Shown here: positions 24,972-36,639 of the stretch, in pieces
Position numbering within the stretch: position 1 is the first letter of the stretch
Layout: each line of letters opens with the position of its first letter
NCBI GenBank assembly: GCA_031772625.1
Contig: CM062816.1
Location: 630,123,269 to 630,187,268, forward strand
Direction of reading: 5' to 3'
From: Pinus tabuliformis
Taxonomy: Eukaryota; Streptophyta; Pinopsida; Pinales; Pinaceae
DNA length: 64,000 nucleotides
Notes under the pieces: generated by a model
Told to the model about the DNA's origin: nothing
Databases searched by the model: none
Seen by the model: the letters and a program-made list of their open reading frames with translations, nothing else
Translations under genes and position numbers: made by a program

Positions 24972-26003
24972 TAGCAAAATAATCTCAAGGCTTAAATGAT
25001 TGCATTGTACCAAAGGTAGAAACTTGGGCTTGAGAAACTATCATGGTGATCATGGTACCGGTAGTAGACAAAAAGGTAGAGGGTTAATGTAATTGTAGTT
25101 AAGACAATGGAAGAAGGTTCAACACTAGGCATGCACATTTATGGTAATTGGAATATCACAATAATTGAGGAAGCTTACATATAAGAAGTACTGAGAACAA
25201 TTGCAAAGGATGAAGAAGGAGATGTGACATAGGTACTCTAGGTAAAAGAAATATATTGGTTAGAAGTCTCTTTGGGTTCCACTTGTGATTCCTCCTCTTT
25301 TTTTAGTCTTTTTCAGGTCTATCTCTTGTATCTCCTCTATCTCGTCTTCACTCTCCCTTCCCTATCATTAGCATCTTTCTCCTTTTTTTCTTTATCCACC
25401 AACACCAATAATAGACTTATTGTTAATAAGTAGAATTGGATGACTCAGGACGACAGTTAGAGCTCATATGTTCATCTTGGGCTTTTCCTTGGGGTTTATG
25501 AGCTTATGTATCCTACTTTAAATTATTTTTAAAAGTCCCAACAATATCCTTTCCCATCTCTTCTTGATGAAGCTTCATCTTGCGAACATAATATTCATCC
25601 TAAATTGCCTTTGAACATTCATGTATCCATTTTGGATCGAGGCCTTATCCCAGGGGGATATTGGGAGGATATACATTTGTCAAGGGTCCTTTTTATTTTT
25701 GTCCCATGCCACCCCAACCTTTATAGCCCCTATTTGTAGCCAAGATATGCCCTCTTCCATATGTAAACTCTTTATCAGATTGATAAAAAGAGAAGACTGA
25801 GCTCTCCCATGAGCTTATATTTGAAGACGAGAATGGCAACGAAATGTTCATTTTAACTCTACACCTTAACAAGATTAGAGACCCTTCCACCTCACTGGCT
25901 TAAAATATGGACTCAAACCATGGCGAAATGTGACATTTTGAAGCGTGTCACTTTAGTCCCTTTGACAAGGAGTGACATAAGACCTTTTGTGAAAGAGAAA
26001 AAA
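24972..26003. other. No recognisable gene
   Basis: AT-rich, with a 65-codon minus-strand frame (25693-25890) that matches nothing known. It lies inside the interval bounded by the 262-bp direct repeats. Confidence 0.4.
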
Positions 26004-26265
26004 GAGATTGTCACCTCTTCCCCCTTTGAAAGGGGTGAAATTTTCTAGAAATGGGGGAAATGTCTGAAAATGTCCTTGAAAAATGTTTCCAAAACATTTA
26101 AAGATGATTCCATTTTATTGAATCACTACTACAGGAGATTGTCGCCTCTTCCCCCTTTAAAAAGGGTTGAACTATCTAGAAGGAGGAGAAATGTCTGAAA
26201 ACATCCTCAAAAAAGGTTTCTAAAGAATTTAAAGATGATTCCATTCCATTGAATCACTACTACAC
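26004..26265. repeat. Tandem duplication, 131 bp x 2, each ending in CACTACTACA
   Basis: Units 26004-26134 and 26135-26265 share GAGATTGTC.CCTCTTCCCCCTTT, ATGTCTGAAAA and AAAGATGATTCCATT..ATTGAAT, and each finishes with CACTACTACA (26124-26133, 26255-26264). The duplicated block is host flank plus the first ten bases of a CACTA-like end. Confidence 0.85.
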
Positions 26266-26330
26266 GAATGGGTTTTTAAGACATTTATTTAATTTCGTCT
26301 TAAAATTTCATTTTTGTCAACCATTTTTAT
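26255..26330 (+). mobile_element. CACTA-like left end
   Basis: CACTACTACACGAATGGG followed by TTTTTAAGACATTTATTT and CGTCTTAAAA. The same design is seen at 10441, 33208 and (inverted) 60736. No transposase or opposite end is recognised, so this may be a truncated or solo end. The sequence from here to 26869 has no identifiable gene. Confidence 0.5.
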
Positions 26331-26869
26331 TTAATTAAATTTATCATAATGAAATCATATAAAATTTAATTTTCAGTATTACACTGAAAACATTATTTAT
26401 TTATGAATAAAAAATGTATACAAATTTGATGACAAATATCTATAAAAATATCCATAATGTATCAAAAATATATGTGGTGGGACCAATAACATTGATGAAG
26501 CTATTGGCCATATCTATTATAAACCATTCATTCAAATATATTAACCTTAATATCAACGAAATCTACATGAATCAAGGGCATATGCATCTGCATGGAAGAC
26601 ATAGAGAGGAATTAGAATAAATTCTTTTTTATTTTTTCATATCAGCTTGTTAATACATACAATGGCAATTTATGACCCTTTTTTTAAGACATTTTGTCTC
26701 CCATGTCATGAGATAAAATTTTGAGGTAGGCAGTGCCATTTTTGTTCAAACTCTTGAGGAGATTTCAAGAATGGAAGAACAATGGGTGGTGCAATTTTGT
26801 TCAAACCCTCGATGAGCTTTAAAGAATGGAAAAACAAACCCTCAAGGAACCTTCAAGAATGGAAGAACC

Positions 26870-27130
26870 TTCTATATTAATGAGTTTATTTTATAGTCCT
26901 TTAACTCCTTATCATTAGCTTTATCAATAATCCTTTCAAAATCTAAATCATTGTTTGACTTTTTCATTTTTCTATGTAACCTTTCCACTTATGACCCAAA
27001 GTTGTCATGGAAAGGATCCCTATCTCTAGATTCATTGTTGCTAGAATCCTTTGGCTAGTTGCCTCATTGGTTACCAAAGGTGGTAGATTATATTGAATCC
27101 ATTTACCTTATGCTTTTATTGCAACAAAAT
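26870..27130. repeat. Direct repeat, right copy (262 bp)
   Basis: Partner of 24709-24971. It is preceded by a short local repeat of AAACCCTC.A.GA.CTTCAAGAATGGAAGAAC (about 26745-26870). Confidence 0.85.
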
Positions 27131-27469
27131 TTTTGTCATCATTAATCATTCCAATGAGTTTTTGATGAAACAATGTGCATGATACTATATTTTTTGTCAA
27201 AAGAAATGATTTAAGACCATTGTTGTGGAATATTTTCCATTGTGTGCCCAAGGCCATAGTGTTTAGAGTCGGTCAATTTTTTAGGAAGTAATAGTGTGTC
27301 ATCAATTAACGAGAATATAATTTTCCGATGAGTAAACGCATGATTCATCTCTATAAGGTTTATTATCTAACAAATTCCCTTTAGATAAAGTTACATTAGT
27401 GTGTGTAGGAACTATATTATTTAATACATAATCATGTAAATTATATTAATGAGAGATACCTAGTACTCC

Positions 27470-29404
27470 TCAATGCTCTTGGCACATCCTAACATGTTTT
27501 GGCCCACACTAACATTCCTTGGCATGTCGCATGTGTTCGAACATATTTGTACCTAGAAAAGATTGCCATGAATAGGACACCCAAGCACATGTTGGTAGGC
27601 CCTAGCATAGCATAGCGCTCTCCTAACATGTGTTGACATGCTCTGCAGTCCCAAACATGCCCTGGAACACTTTGGCATGCATTAACATACATTACCACTT
27701 GGCACACATTGGCACCTGGCATGTATTGGAACTTATTATTAGTGTGCCTAGCATGTCCCTTTTGAAAAGGATAAAGTCTTGACTTATTAATGCTATTATG
27801 TGTCCATTTCCTTACATTTTAGCTTGGCTCTTCCTCATGTTTCCTTAACACTCCTTGACACATATTGGCATACCCTAACACCCTACACATCCTAGCATGC
27901 CTTAACATATGTCTATCTTGGCATGACTTGGCACTATTTGGGATATTTTTAATACACACTCAAAATCCTTAACACACTCTCGCACTTATCAACATGTCGT
28001 GATATTCCCCGGAATGCCTTACCAATGCTCAACATACCTTGTCATTCCCTCCTTGGCATGCCATCTAACACTCATTGAAACACCCTAGCACATCGCCCTA
28101 TTCATTCACTTCTATTAATTTTGACCTAGTGCTCCATTGTGTTTCCATACTACTCCCTAAAACTCCTCAGCACACTAGCTCTCTCTAGCATACCTTAGAA
28201 CTCTTTGACATGCCATTACACTTTATAGAAATATGTGTATCACTCCATAACACATAGTGGGACTTGGGACATGTTGGTGCTTGGAAAGTCTTGTCATGTC
28301 TAACATTCACTCGGATGCCTTGGTATGATTTGGCATGGTTTCATATTAAAGTTACTTGAGATCAACTATTGGAAAGGGAATGAGAAGTAATAAAAGAATA
28401 TTTAGCACTTAGAATGCTCTAACACTTGTCACCTATTGGCACCTAATGTTGGTGTGCCTAGCATGACCCTCTTGGAAAAGGTAAATCGATGACTTATTAA
28501 CCCTCTTATGTGTTCATTTCCTTGTAGTTTAACTTGTTTCTCCTTTTTGATGCCTTAACAATCCTTGACATATATTGCGACACCATTGCACATCTTGGCA
28601 TGCCTTAGCACTTGGCACATCTTAGCATATTGGAAATTCCTTCACACTATCTGGCACATGTTAGCATTCCTTGGCACTCACATCCGAAAAACTAGCCTTA
28701 CATTTTTTCGTGACTTGGGAACCTAATCAAATCGTTGGCTACTACAATTCATGTGACATTGGTATGCTTCGGTTGCAATAATTAGACTAATTGCACCTAA
28801 TATAAGTAGATTGTGCCTTTTTCACCTAATAATTTCCTATAACTCATCTTAGGGCACTCATGTCCAAGCTCAACTTGTCCCACTTAAGAACTTACCAATA
28901 CAAGGATCGCGTCTACCCATGGACATAAAATGACTAAGCAACATGGCTTACACATACAATATTTCACATGTATGCCTGGTTCATATAAAAAATAGAGCAT
29001 TAACTAAGAGTTTGTAAGAACCACAAGATGCACAAGACACACATGATATAAGTCTATAGAAGCTGAGTGCCCCAAAAATTATACACAATAATGTATAATA
29101 TGCAACTGTATAAAATAGTTTTAGCATGCCCTAGCATAGCATAGCACTCTCCTAGCATGTGTTGGCATGCCCTATAGTCCCTAACATGTCATGGAACACC
29201 TACACATGCATTAACATACATTATCTCTTGACACACATTGGCACTTGGCATGTATTAGAACCTACTATTAGTGTGCCTAGCATGCCCCTTTTGAAAAAGA
29301 TAAAGTCTTGACTTATTAACCCTATTATGTGTTCATTTCCTTGCATTTTAGCTTGGTTCTTCCTTTTGTTTCCTTGGCACTCCTTGACACATATTGGAAT
29401 ACCC
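27470..29404. repeat. Degenerate GGCATGCC/TAGCAC array with higher-order repeats
   Basis: Dozens of variants of phrases such as CTTGGCATGCCTTAGCACA recur with short irregular spacing. On top of this a longer block (GTGTGCCTAGCATG.CCC...GACTTATTAA...TCATTTCCTTG) appears three times, near 27745, 28455 and 29270, and another (CCTAGCATAGCATAG.(A/G)CTCTCCTA(A/G)CATGTGTTG) near 27600 and 29130. The 77-codon minus-strand frame (27489-27722) is a product of the repeat. About 28690-29120 is a non-repetitive interruption. Confidence 0.7.
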
Positions 29405-29407
29405 TGG

Positions 29408-29476
29408 TGTTATGAGGACTAATCACAAGTACAGACACAAGCAATCTCCCTAGGTTTCTGACAAAACCTAGTAACA
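29408..29476 (-). repeat. LTR-like terminus of a Copia remnant (69 bp, possibly truncated)
   Basis: Read on the minus strand, a purine tract (GTGGAGGAA, 29477-29485) is followed by TGTTACTAGG, and 69 bp later the sequence reads CCTCATAACA. Those ends would suit a very short LTR with 5-bp TGTTA/TAACA termini, but no second copy exists in the window, so truncation by the neighbouring array is equally possible. Confidence 0.45.
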
Positions 29477-31010
29477 TTCCTCCACTTAAGTTGAAGTGTT
29501 TATTATGAGCATGATCATTTTTCTAAACCTTTCAAACTTTTCACTTCTTAGCACTTTGGTGAAAATGTTTAGAGCTTTTTCACTTGTAGAATAATGTCTC
29601 AAATGAATTGACTTGGTCTCTACATTATATCAAATCAAATGCTTAATGTTGACATTCCTGGTTTGAACATGGAATCTTGAATTATGGGATAAATTGACTG
29701 CATAAGTGTTGTCAACTAGAAGAGGAGTATAATTCATTGGTTTCTCATAAAAATATTCAACTATTTTCTTAAATAACACAATTTCCTTTACTGATTCTTT
29801 AACTACCATGTATTCTACCTATGTTGTGGAATGTTTTGGAATTGACTGTTTATTTGACCCCATGAGACAATTGTTGATCTAAGAATCATGAACTAGCCTA
29901 AAATTCAACACTCCATTTTTTTTATCATCAACAACGTCTGAAGAACAATATCCAATCAAGATGAATTCATCCACCTTGGTATACTTGAGTCCAAAATATT
30001 GAGACCCTTTAATAATATCAAAACTTTTTTTACAACAAACCAACATAATTCATAAGGAGTTTGCATAAACCTAGAAATTATCCCAACAAGAAATAAAATG
30101 TATAATGTGGTGGTGCTAAGGAAGATAAGACTTCTAACAAGTTGTATGTACTTGGTTACAACCTTAAAATTCATTTCCTTTTTTTGACGTGAAATTTAAA
30201 TTATTTCCATCAGAGTAGAATGAGGGTTACGTTCAACCATGCCAAAACTATACAATAATTCTCCAATGCACTTATTCTAGGAGATGAATATGTACTTTTG
30301 ATATTGGGTCACTTCAATTCCCAAGTGGTAGTGAAGATGTCCCAAATTTATCATCTTAAAACCCTTTTCAACTTTTTATTTATCGATGCAATATATATTT
30401 CATTTTTTTCTATCATAAACAAATCATCTACATACATTACAAGGTACACAACAATTTTGATAACTTTCTTGTCAAACACAGTTGCATCATCAAGATTAAA
30501 GTGTCTAAAATTCAATTTTAGAAGATGTTCAAATAACTTTTCATACCATGCTTGTGGTTCTTATTTTATGCCATATAAGGATTTAATGAGTTTTCACACT
30601 TTTTATTCTCTTTCCTTCATAACAAAGCCTTTTGGTTGATACATGATTACATTATATTTCAAGTCTCTATCTAATAAAGTATTTTTTGCATCCATTTGAG
30701 GGGATTCCCATCTATTTTGTGTTTCCAAGGAAAAGAGAGTGTACATGGCGGCTCATTTTGTTGTGGATGAAAATTTCTCTTCATAATCAATGCTTTCCTT
30801 CTATGCAATTCAATTTTCAATGAGCCTTACTTTGCACTTTTTAACCGAGTCATCTAATTTGTACTTGTTTTTGTAGACCCACTCATATAAAATTGGTTTG
30901 GCTTCAAATGGAGGGTCCATCAACTTCCTAGTTCCATTCTTGATCATATCTAACATAACCTAAAGTGTCATGTTGACCATGATAGGGATATCCTTCTCAA
31001 TATTCATGTT
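29477..31010 (-). pseudogene. Copia pol remnant: reverse transcriptase to RNase H
   Basis: Read right to left: the RT start (KLMDPPFEAKPIL, then YEEKFSSTTKWA), MDAKNTLLDRDL, QPKGFVMKERE, SLYGIK.EPQAWYEK, and an intact MYVDDLFMIE box near 30410-30440. The Copia connection region follows (LVRSLIFLSTTT, VGIISRFMQTP, VLILLKGLN; frame at 30174-29956), then a heavily broken RNase H. Stops and frameshifts are frequent, so it is dead. Gag and integrase are not recognised upstream. It is a different subfamily from the element at 37.6-42.6 kb, judging by sequence. Confidence 0.8.
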
Positions 31011-31375
31011 TATATATGTTAGATGTTAGTATTTCTATCTCATGGTTTTGGACAAAACCTTTACAACAAAATGACATTAGCAACCCCTCTTTTCCACAAA
31101 TGACAGTCTCCATTTCATTTTTGTTTTCCTTTTCTATCCTTTAGGTCGTATGAGGAAGCATAACTACATAAAAATACTAAAATGTCAATAAATATGACCA
31201 ATGAAAAATTCCTTTTAATACCAACAACTAACCAATGCATTTCTAAAATACTTACACCTCATATTGTAAGGAGGCACTAGCCCTTGTGCTTTGTTTTTTT
31301 TTGGCGAGTGAAAGAACATCAAGTTTTTGAGTTCATTTTTTCTCCTCTAATAAATTTAGAAACTTTATGTAAAGG

Positions 31376-31442
<67 letters not shown>

Positions 31443-33207
31443 TCATTTTGACCAATATTCATGTTCATTCCATATACTTCAGACCAAACTAAATATTTAC
31501 TAGAAAATAAATTGTTGTCTTTAAGGTTTTGCACGAAAAGGCTTACGATAGTTTTCCATTTGCCTTGATTTACCATTTTATATCAATGCCTACAAACAAT
31601 GTGCGAACACATTAGCAAGAGACCCATCCACATTAGAAAAAGAACAATATCTTCATTTTATTATTTTTAAATGTTTGTAAAATTTCTTTGCTTAATTTTG
31701 AGTTGAGTGGCATGTGGGAAGATTTGTTATTTATAGTGAAGCACTTGATTTAAAGAGATTTTGCATGCATGTTATTAAGCATAATATCTCTAATATAGCC
31801 TACGAAGGGGTGCCTTGCTTGAGGGCCTTTTCTATTTTAGTCGCTATGCATCATACTATTTTAGAGAAAATAAACCTTTATTCCCACAACTTTCATGTGA
31901 TCCTCTTCTTGGAAACTCCTCATGATGCAATTCAACCTAGCCATAGATGCAAGGTTGCTTTTCTTCGTGAAGTTGAATTAGACCTACATTCATCCACACA
32001 TGCTAATTATTACAATGAGAAAGGCAAAGATTGAGAGGTGCTGTAATTAAAAGGGATTATTATTGGCAACTTTCGTGTTTCAACCATGACAAAAATAAAT
32101 AATCTTGGAGAGGGTGTGCTCAAGGAGGATCATTCTAGGCAATGTTTGCATTTCATCCATAAAAAAAGAAATCAATACATATATATGGTTACTAAAGGAA
32201 AACAACAAGTTGTTACAAAGGGGACACCATATTGAACTATTTCCAGTAGGTTGGAACTTCATAATAAGAAAATAATAGATATCGTGGAGAGGTAGTGCCA
32301 TAGTGTTGTGTTTATTTATTTCTCATACATTTAATAAGTTATCATGAGTATTACGTGCGAAAATAATAAATATTTTAGAAGACATGCACCTCACTAAAGA
32401 TACCTTCAACATATTTGTCAATTAAAGGAAAAACATTAGCTACAAAGTGTTTTTAAGTAAGTGTGTACTTTCAACAAATCTAATTTTAAAAGAGAGAAAA
32501 TTCAAAGGAGAGGAATTGTGACATCCAAAATGATCTAGCACATAGGCATTTAACCATAATTTGATCTTGTTTTCTTTCTTCGACTAAATTCTCTCTCGTC
32601 CTATTCTATTCTATAAAGGAGAGGTACAAGTCCTCATTCTAGAGGGTGGGTTTACTTATATAGGTTTCAAGTGCTTCTCATCATCTATCCTCATCCATTT
32701 CATACTTGATAACACTTCCACTACTGCATGTAAGAGCTTGATAGGGTAGCCCATTGTATAATGTCTTTGTGGTTTACTTTCTAACACTTCACACATGAAA
32801 TGAATTCTAAGATCCTTATTTTATAGCTATTCGAGATCATGGAGTTGTTTTATATATGTTATCATGCTACAAGGATTGTGTTGTCATTACAATTCACTTA
32901 TTTAAATTTTAATTTCATATAAGGCGCATTACTTTCATATGGGGTGCATATTCTTTGCTAGTTTTCCATCTAATCACTATAGGAATTTTAATTAAGAAAA
33001 TCATCATGACCCTTTATAATTTAATTTGTATTTTAATCTATGTCCTCTTTAGAGCACTCGATAGTAGCATTATCTGTTGGACTATTTTAGACTTATACCC
33101 AAATTACTCACAAACCTCTTAAGGTAATCCTCATGAATAAAAAATTTTAGTAGTAATCCTCATTGAGATAAAGACACTAAATGGTTAAGCAACCACACGA
33201 ATTATAT
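31011..33207. other. No recognisable gene; contains a microsatellite
   Basis: Frames at 31319-31576 (minus) and 31714-32034 (plus, 106 codons) show no known domain; part of the former is the translated microsatellite. The rest is AT-rich and decayed. Confidence 0.45.
31379..31441. repeat. (CT)n(AT)n microsatellite
   Basis: A run of CT dinucleotides passes directly into a run of TA dinucleotides, about 63 bp in all. Confidence 0.95.
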
Positions 33208-33370
33208 CACTATAGATAAGGGTATTTTACAACATTTTTTTAAGGCCAAACTGATATTTTGTCTTAAAATCCTAAATTATTATTTTAATTTGAAAATTAG
33301 AACTGTTTTAATTGTCTTAAGTTAGAAATTAAGACAATTCGTTCGAATAAGTTATAAATTAAGACGATTC
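33208..33370 (+). mobile_element. Degenerate CACTA-like left end
   Basis: CACTATAGATAAGGG, then TATTTTACAACATTTTTTTAAGGC and several (T)TAAGACAATT motifs in both orientations. The layout matches the ends at 10441 and 26255. It lies about 80 bp upstream of the ARABIDILLO-like pseudogene. Confidence 0.45.
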
Positions 33371-33544
33371 GTTGAAAGAGTAGTGGAAAAATTATGAAAA
33401 GGAAGAGGGAAGTAAACACAATGAGGGTTGGAGATAGGTAATTGTTACAAACAGGTCAAACGAGGAGGAGGAGGTTGACTGGTCAACTCTTCTGATGAAA
33501 GCATTTTTGCATTGTTTTCCCTCTTGAATTATAGGGACAGGTCC

Positions 33545-33655
33545 AACCTCACCTTTTGTTGTAGGGGTTTTTATACGGCTAGCCTCGCCTCCTTTTGCAG
33601 GGGTTTTGATAGGCCTATCCTCTCCTCCATTTGCAGGGTTTTTCGGCTCTTCATC
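33545..33655 (+). repeat. Three-unit, about 36-bp tandem repeat inside the F-box region
   Basis: Three adjacent versions of CTC.CCT.(T)TTTGCAGGGGTTTT.ATAGGCCTA. In translation the motif F-C-R-G-F recurs three times, replacing the rest of the F-box. The opposite strand is therefore open (33392-33661) with a matching peptide repeat. Confidence 0.75.
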
Positions 33656-34405
33656 ATTCATATTGACTCTACCATTGTATCTAACAAATTAAGGAGCGTA
33701 AGCTTCTAGGGAGCTAATTCCGGGAACATCGTCATAAACCTGGAGGCATAGGAACTCCAGGAGATGAATGTGATGAATGTGGGGCATTGCTTTCCATGCT
33801 AGGGCCTTGCCTCTAGAAATTCGAGAGCCTACAAATGGGGCTGGGTTTATGCGATAAAATAGCAAGTGATGTGATACGATGTCGTGGCCCTCTATTTCCC
33901 AAGGCTTAAGTAGCTTAGGATGTTAGGGCTGGGCGACGTAGACCAGGCTGCTATTGGGGTGGTTGTCAAGCATTGTCATAATATTTCAGAGCTCACATCC
34001 TTCGATTGGATGAATGCTGATGAGATGATGCTAGAAAATGCAACGTCTCTTTGGTTTTTGTCTGTGGCAGGTTCTTGGAACATCAAGTGGACAATGGATT
34101 CGCAACTATGGGTTAGTCTTTCGAAATTGGTTGCGGTGGATGTATCAGGTAGGGTTATAACCTTAGATGTGACTTTCAATTCCTTTCTTTTAGAGAGATT
34201 AAAGGTTCTGCGTGCATTGAATTATGGAGGGCAGTCACTGCAGTCGCGATGTTTGTGGTGATTGATGATGAGACTATAATTGTTGATCCTACTAGGGCAG
34301 AAGTTGCAATGCATGAAGGTAGTATTGGGTTCTGTTGGATCTTGTAAAGTGGTGTTGAGAGTGGTACAATGAGAAGCAACAAAGGTGCCTTTCCCTTCGG
34401 ATGAC

Positions 34406-34600
34406 TTTCTCAGTATTACTTGTTCACAAGTGATCCTCTTAAACAAAAATTCCCAATTTATAGGTTTGTCGGTCCCTTTTTTCCTTTCAATAAATTTCTC
34501 TTTGCATGAATTTCTCAATGTTATTTGTTCCTAAGTGATCCTCTGAAACAAAAATTCCCAATTTATGGCTCAGCTGGTCTAGTTTTGCCTTGCATTCCAC
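34406..34600. repeat. Tandem duplication, about 105 bp x 2, inside an intron-like segment
   Basis: TTTCTCAGTATTACTTGTTC... at 34406 and TTTCTCAATGTTATTTGTTC... at 34511 continue in parallel through CAAAAATTCCCAATTTAT. They lie in the non-matching gap between two ARABIDILLO-like coding segments. Confidence 0.85.
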
Positions 34601-35348
34601 AACTTTCTCAATTTACTTTTCCATGGATGATTCTGTGAAATGAATCATCGCTATTAGCTGCACTTGTTATTTATGTGAAATTGGAGATTCAGTTTGATTT
34701 AACACTTCTCCAATTACATGTTGAAAGGCTTAATCACGCTATCCACAAGTCAATTTTGTGTGTTCTTCTATGGGGCATAGCAAATTTATTAGTGAATGTA
34801 GATGTTGTTAAAGCGATCAATGCATATGCTGCCAAAACTATTGCTATGGAAGGGGCCATTAGCATTTTCATAGTCTTTTGTTAGTTCCCCTAATAGATGG
34901 GTTGTTGAGGAGGCTGCGGGGAACTGTTGAACATGTCTGTAGGAGAAGAGAACAAGCTAGTGACTATATGATCTTTCTTTATTTTTTAATCTAAAAAATA
35001 GAAATTAAAAACTAAATCTTTATTTTCCCCTTTATCAAACACCATACCTTCATTGTACATGTCAGTGGTGCTGCCTACTCATTGTATGCTTTTGAAGTTC
35101 GATGTAAATTATAGTTGTCATTATTGATTGGCAAAACTAGGATGTTTGACTAAATACTACTTCATTTTTCTATCATCCAAATAATAACACGTTTTCTTCC
35201 TTCTTTCCAAATAACACATGAAGCTAATGTTTTTTTTTCTTTGGCTTAGGGTGCTATTGCAGAGGCAGGCGGCATAAGGAAATTGGTGGATCTTGTATTC
35301 AAATGGACTTCTGGAAGGAAAGGCATTATGGAGAGCTACAAAATTTGA

Positions 35349-36195
35349 TTTGCAAAACTTGATACATAAAACTCTGAAACTAACAATGATTTTTATTTTT
35401 AAGAGTTCTCTTTTATGGTAATAGAGCCGTGGTAAATCATTCTAGGAGATAGATAGTTCTCTTTTTTGTCTTTTCTTCACACAAAAAGTCTACAAATAAA
35501 CATCATACTCTCAAACGATGTGTTGATGGAAGATGTATTTTCTCTACCTCTATTTAAGAAACAAACATTACTTACTTTGTATAAGATTCAATCTCTAAAT
35601 AGATTTTGAAGAGAAATGAAAAGTAAGCCAGACTATTTTAATTCATTTTAGGGACACTCTTTGCAGAATGTGCCTATCATTACTCCTTTCAGGTTTTGAA
35701 TCACTAAGGATTGGAGTAGGGAAAAAACAGGACCATGAAAAAAAAGAGGAAGAAAAACCTAGATAATGCAAGGAGAGAGTTAGCAACTGGGGAATCAGTT
35801 GTACAAAGGTGGGAGCCTAGTCTTGCTGAGACAACATAGGAAGGGATACAAAAAATCATATATATATATATTACCACATGTTAGTGTCAGAAACCTATAG
35901 AAAACTTAGGGTAATAAACTCTCTATGTTATTGTTGTCTTAGCAATAAGTTTGTAACTAGTTCCCCTGCTATTGCATATCTTGTGCCATTTGCACATCAA
36001 ATTTCCTTTACGTGGTACTGGATCCCCTGCGGTCATGCTGTTTGCATAACGAATTTCCTTATTGTTGTACTGAATCCCTTGCTATTGCATATCTGTTACT
36101 ATTTGCATAACCGATTGTGTGGGGTTAATTAACCCTATGCTACAATGTTTTACTGTTTTCATATCGGATTGTGTGGGGGTAGATAACTCCTGGCC
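35349..36195. other. No recognisable gene; short local repeats
   Basis: A TA microsatellite sits near 35858-35873. The 84-codon frame at 35878-36132 contains three loose repeats around CCCCTGCTATTGCATATC and ATTGTGTGGGGGT, so it is not treated as a gene. Confidence 0.45.
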
Positions 36196-36561
36196 TCAAC
36201 AAATAGGATGCACCAAGAAAATTCCCATGCATAGGTATGTGCAAGGCTTCACAACATAGAAAGAATCATTCCAAACCATCCATGTCAAAACAGAAAGAGC
36301 TATGCCCACAAAAGCATATCCCCCATAGGTAACAAGCTCTAAAATTTGAAGTGCATATAATGACAAATGTAATAGCCAATTGAGGACCGAATACTCAATG
36401 CTTCGGGATTGAACTTCCCAAGTGGACCTGTCTACTATTGAGACTAGGCTACACTTTTTTTTAGGATCATCACTTATACCAGGTGATTTTCTAGCCACGG
36501 GATTAATTATCTTAGTTATCTTCGTCGATATGAAATCCAATTTCCCATAAGTGTTTATCAA
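36196..36561 (-). pseudogene. YIF1-like membrane protein fragment
   Basis: This 121-codon minus-strand frame ends in a hydrophobic part reading TYGGYAFVGIALSVLTW, then WNDSFYVVKP and LCMGIFLV. Spacing and residues (GYAF, W, SxY, P, LCxGxFLV) match the transmembrane region of plant YIF1, an ER-Golgi vesicle protein partnering YIP1. The N-terminal half of the frame does not clearly match YIF1, and the protein stops where YIF1 would continue. I regard it as a gene fragment. An unrelated polytopic protein family remains possible. Confidence 0.5.
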
Positions 36562-36639
36562 ACCATAGCCTTGTCTCTAATTTAAGAGAAAGGCCACATA
36601 ATTTAATATCTATCATCATAGCTAGTAGAGGCTGATCAT

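Larger units (their letters stand above)
33451..35348 (+). pseudogene. ARABIDILLO-like F-box/ARM-repeat protein pseudogene (intron-bearing)
   Basis: ARABIDILLO proteins are plant F-box/armadillo proteins that promote root branching. Pieces match in order: EVDWSTLL at 33469 and LNYRDRSNL of the F-box at about 33524; LRSVSF..ANSGNIVINLEA near 33695; the leucine-rich part (LRMLGLGDVDQAAIG, VKHCHNISEL, LSVAGSWNIKW, LKVLRALN, 33915-34220); then, after a jump that skips roughly 160 codons of the normal protein, FVVIDDETIIVDPTRAEVAM (34247-34312). Later come ARM segments (IANLLVNVDVVKAI near 34785, RWVVEEAAG near 34898, MSVGEENK near 34932). After a 285-bp intron-like gap ending TTTGGCTTAG, AIAEAGGIRKLVDLVFKW reappears at 35250. 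Many stops and frameshifts. A retained intron means genomic, not retrocopied, origin. Most C-terminal ARM repeats are absent. Confidence 0.85.

Noticed and set aside
27489-27722. 77-codon Cys-rich minus-strand ORF as a small secreted peptide
   Set aside because: It is a translation of the degenerate GGCATGCC repeat array.
31319-31576. ORF with runs of I-Y and E-R residues
   Set aside because: The runs are the translated (CT)n(AT)n microsatellite.
33392-33661. 89-codon minus-strand ORF with repeated GGE..IKTP motif as a repeat protein
   Set aside because: It is the antisense reading of the 36-bp triplication within the ARABIDILLO-like F-box.
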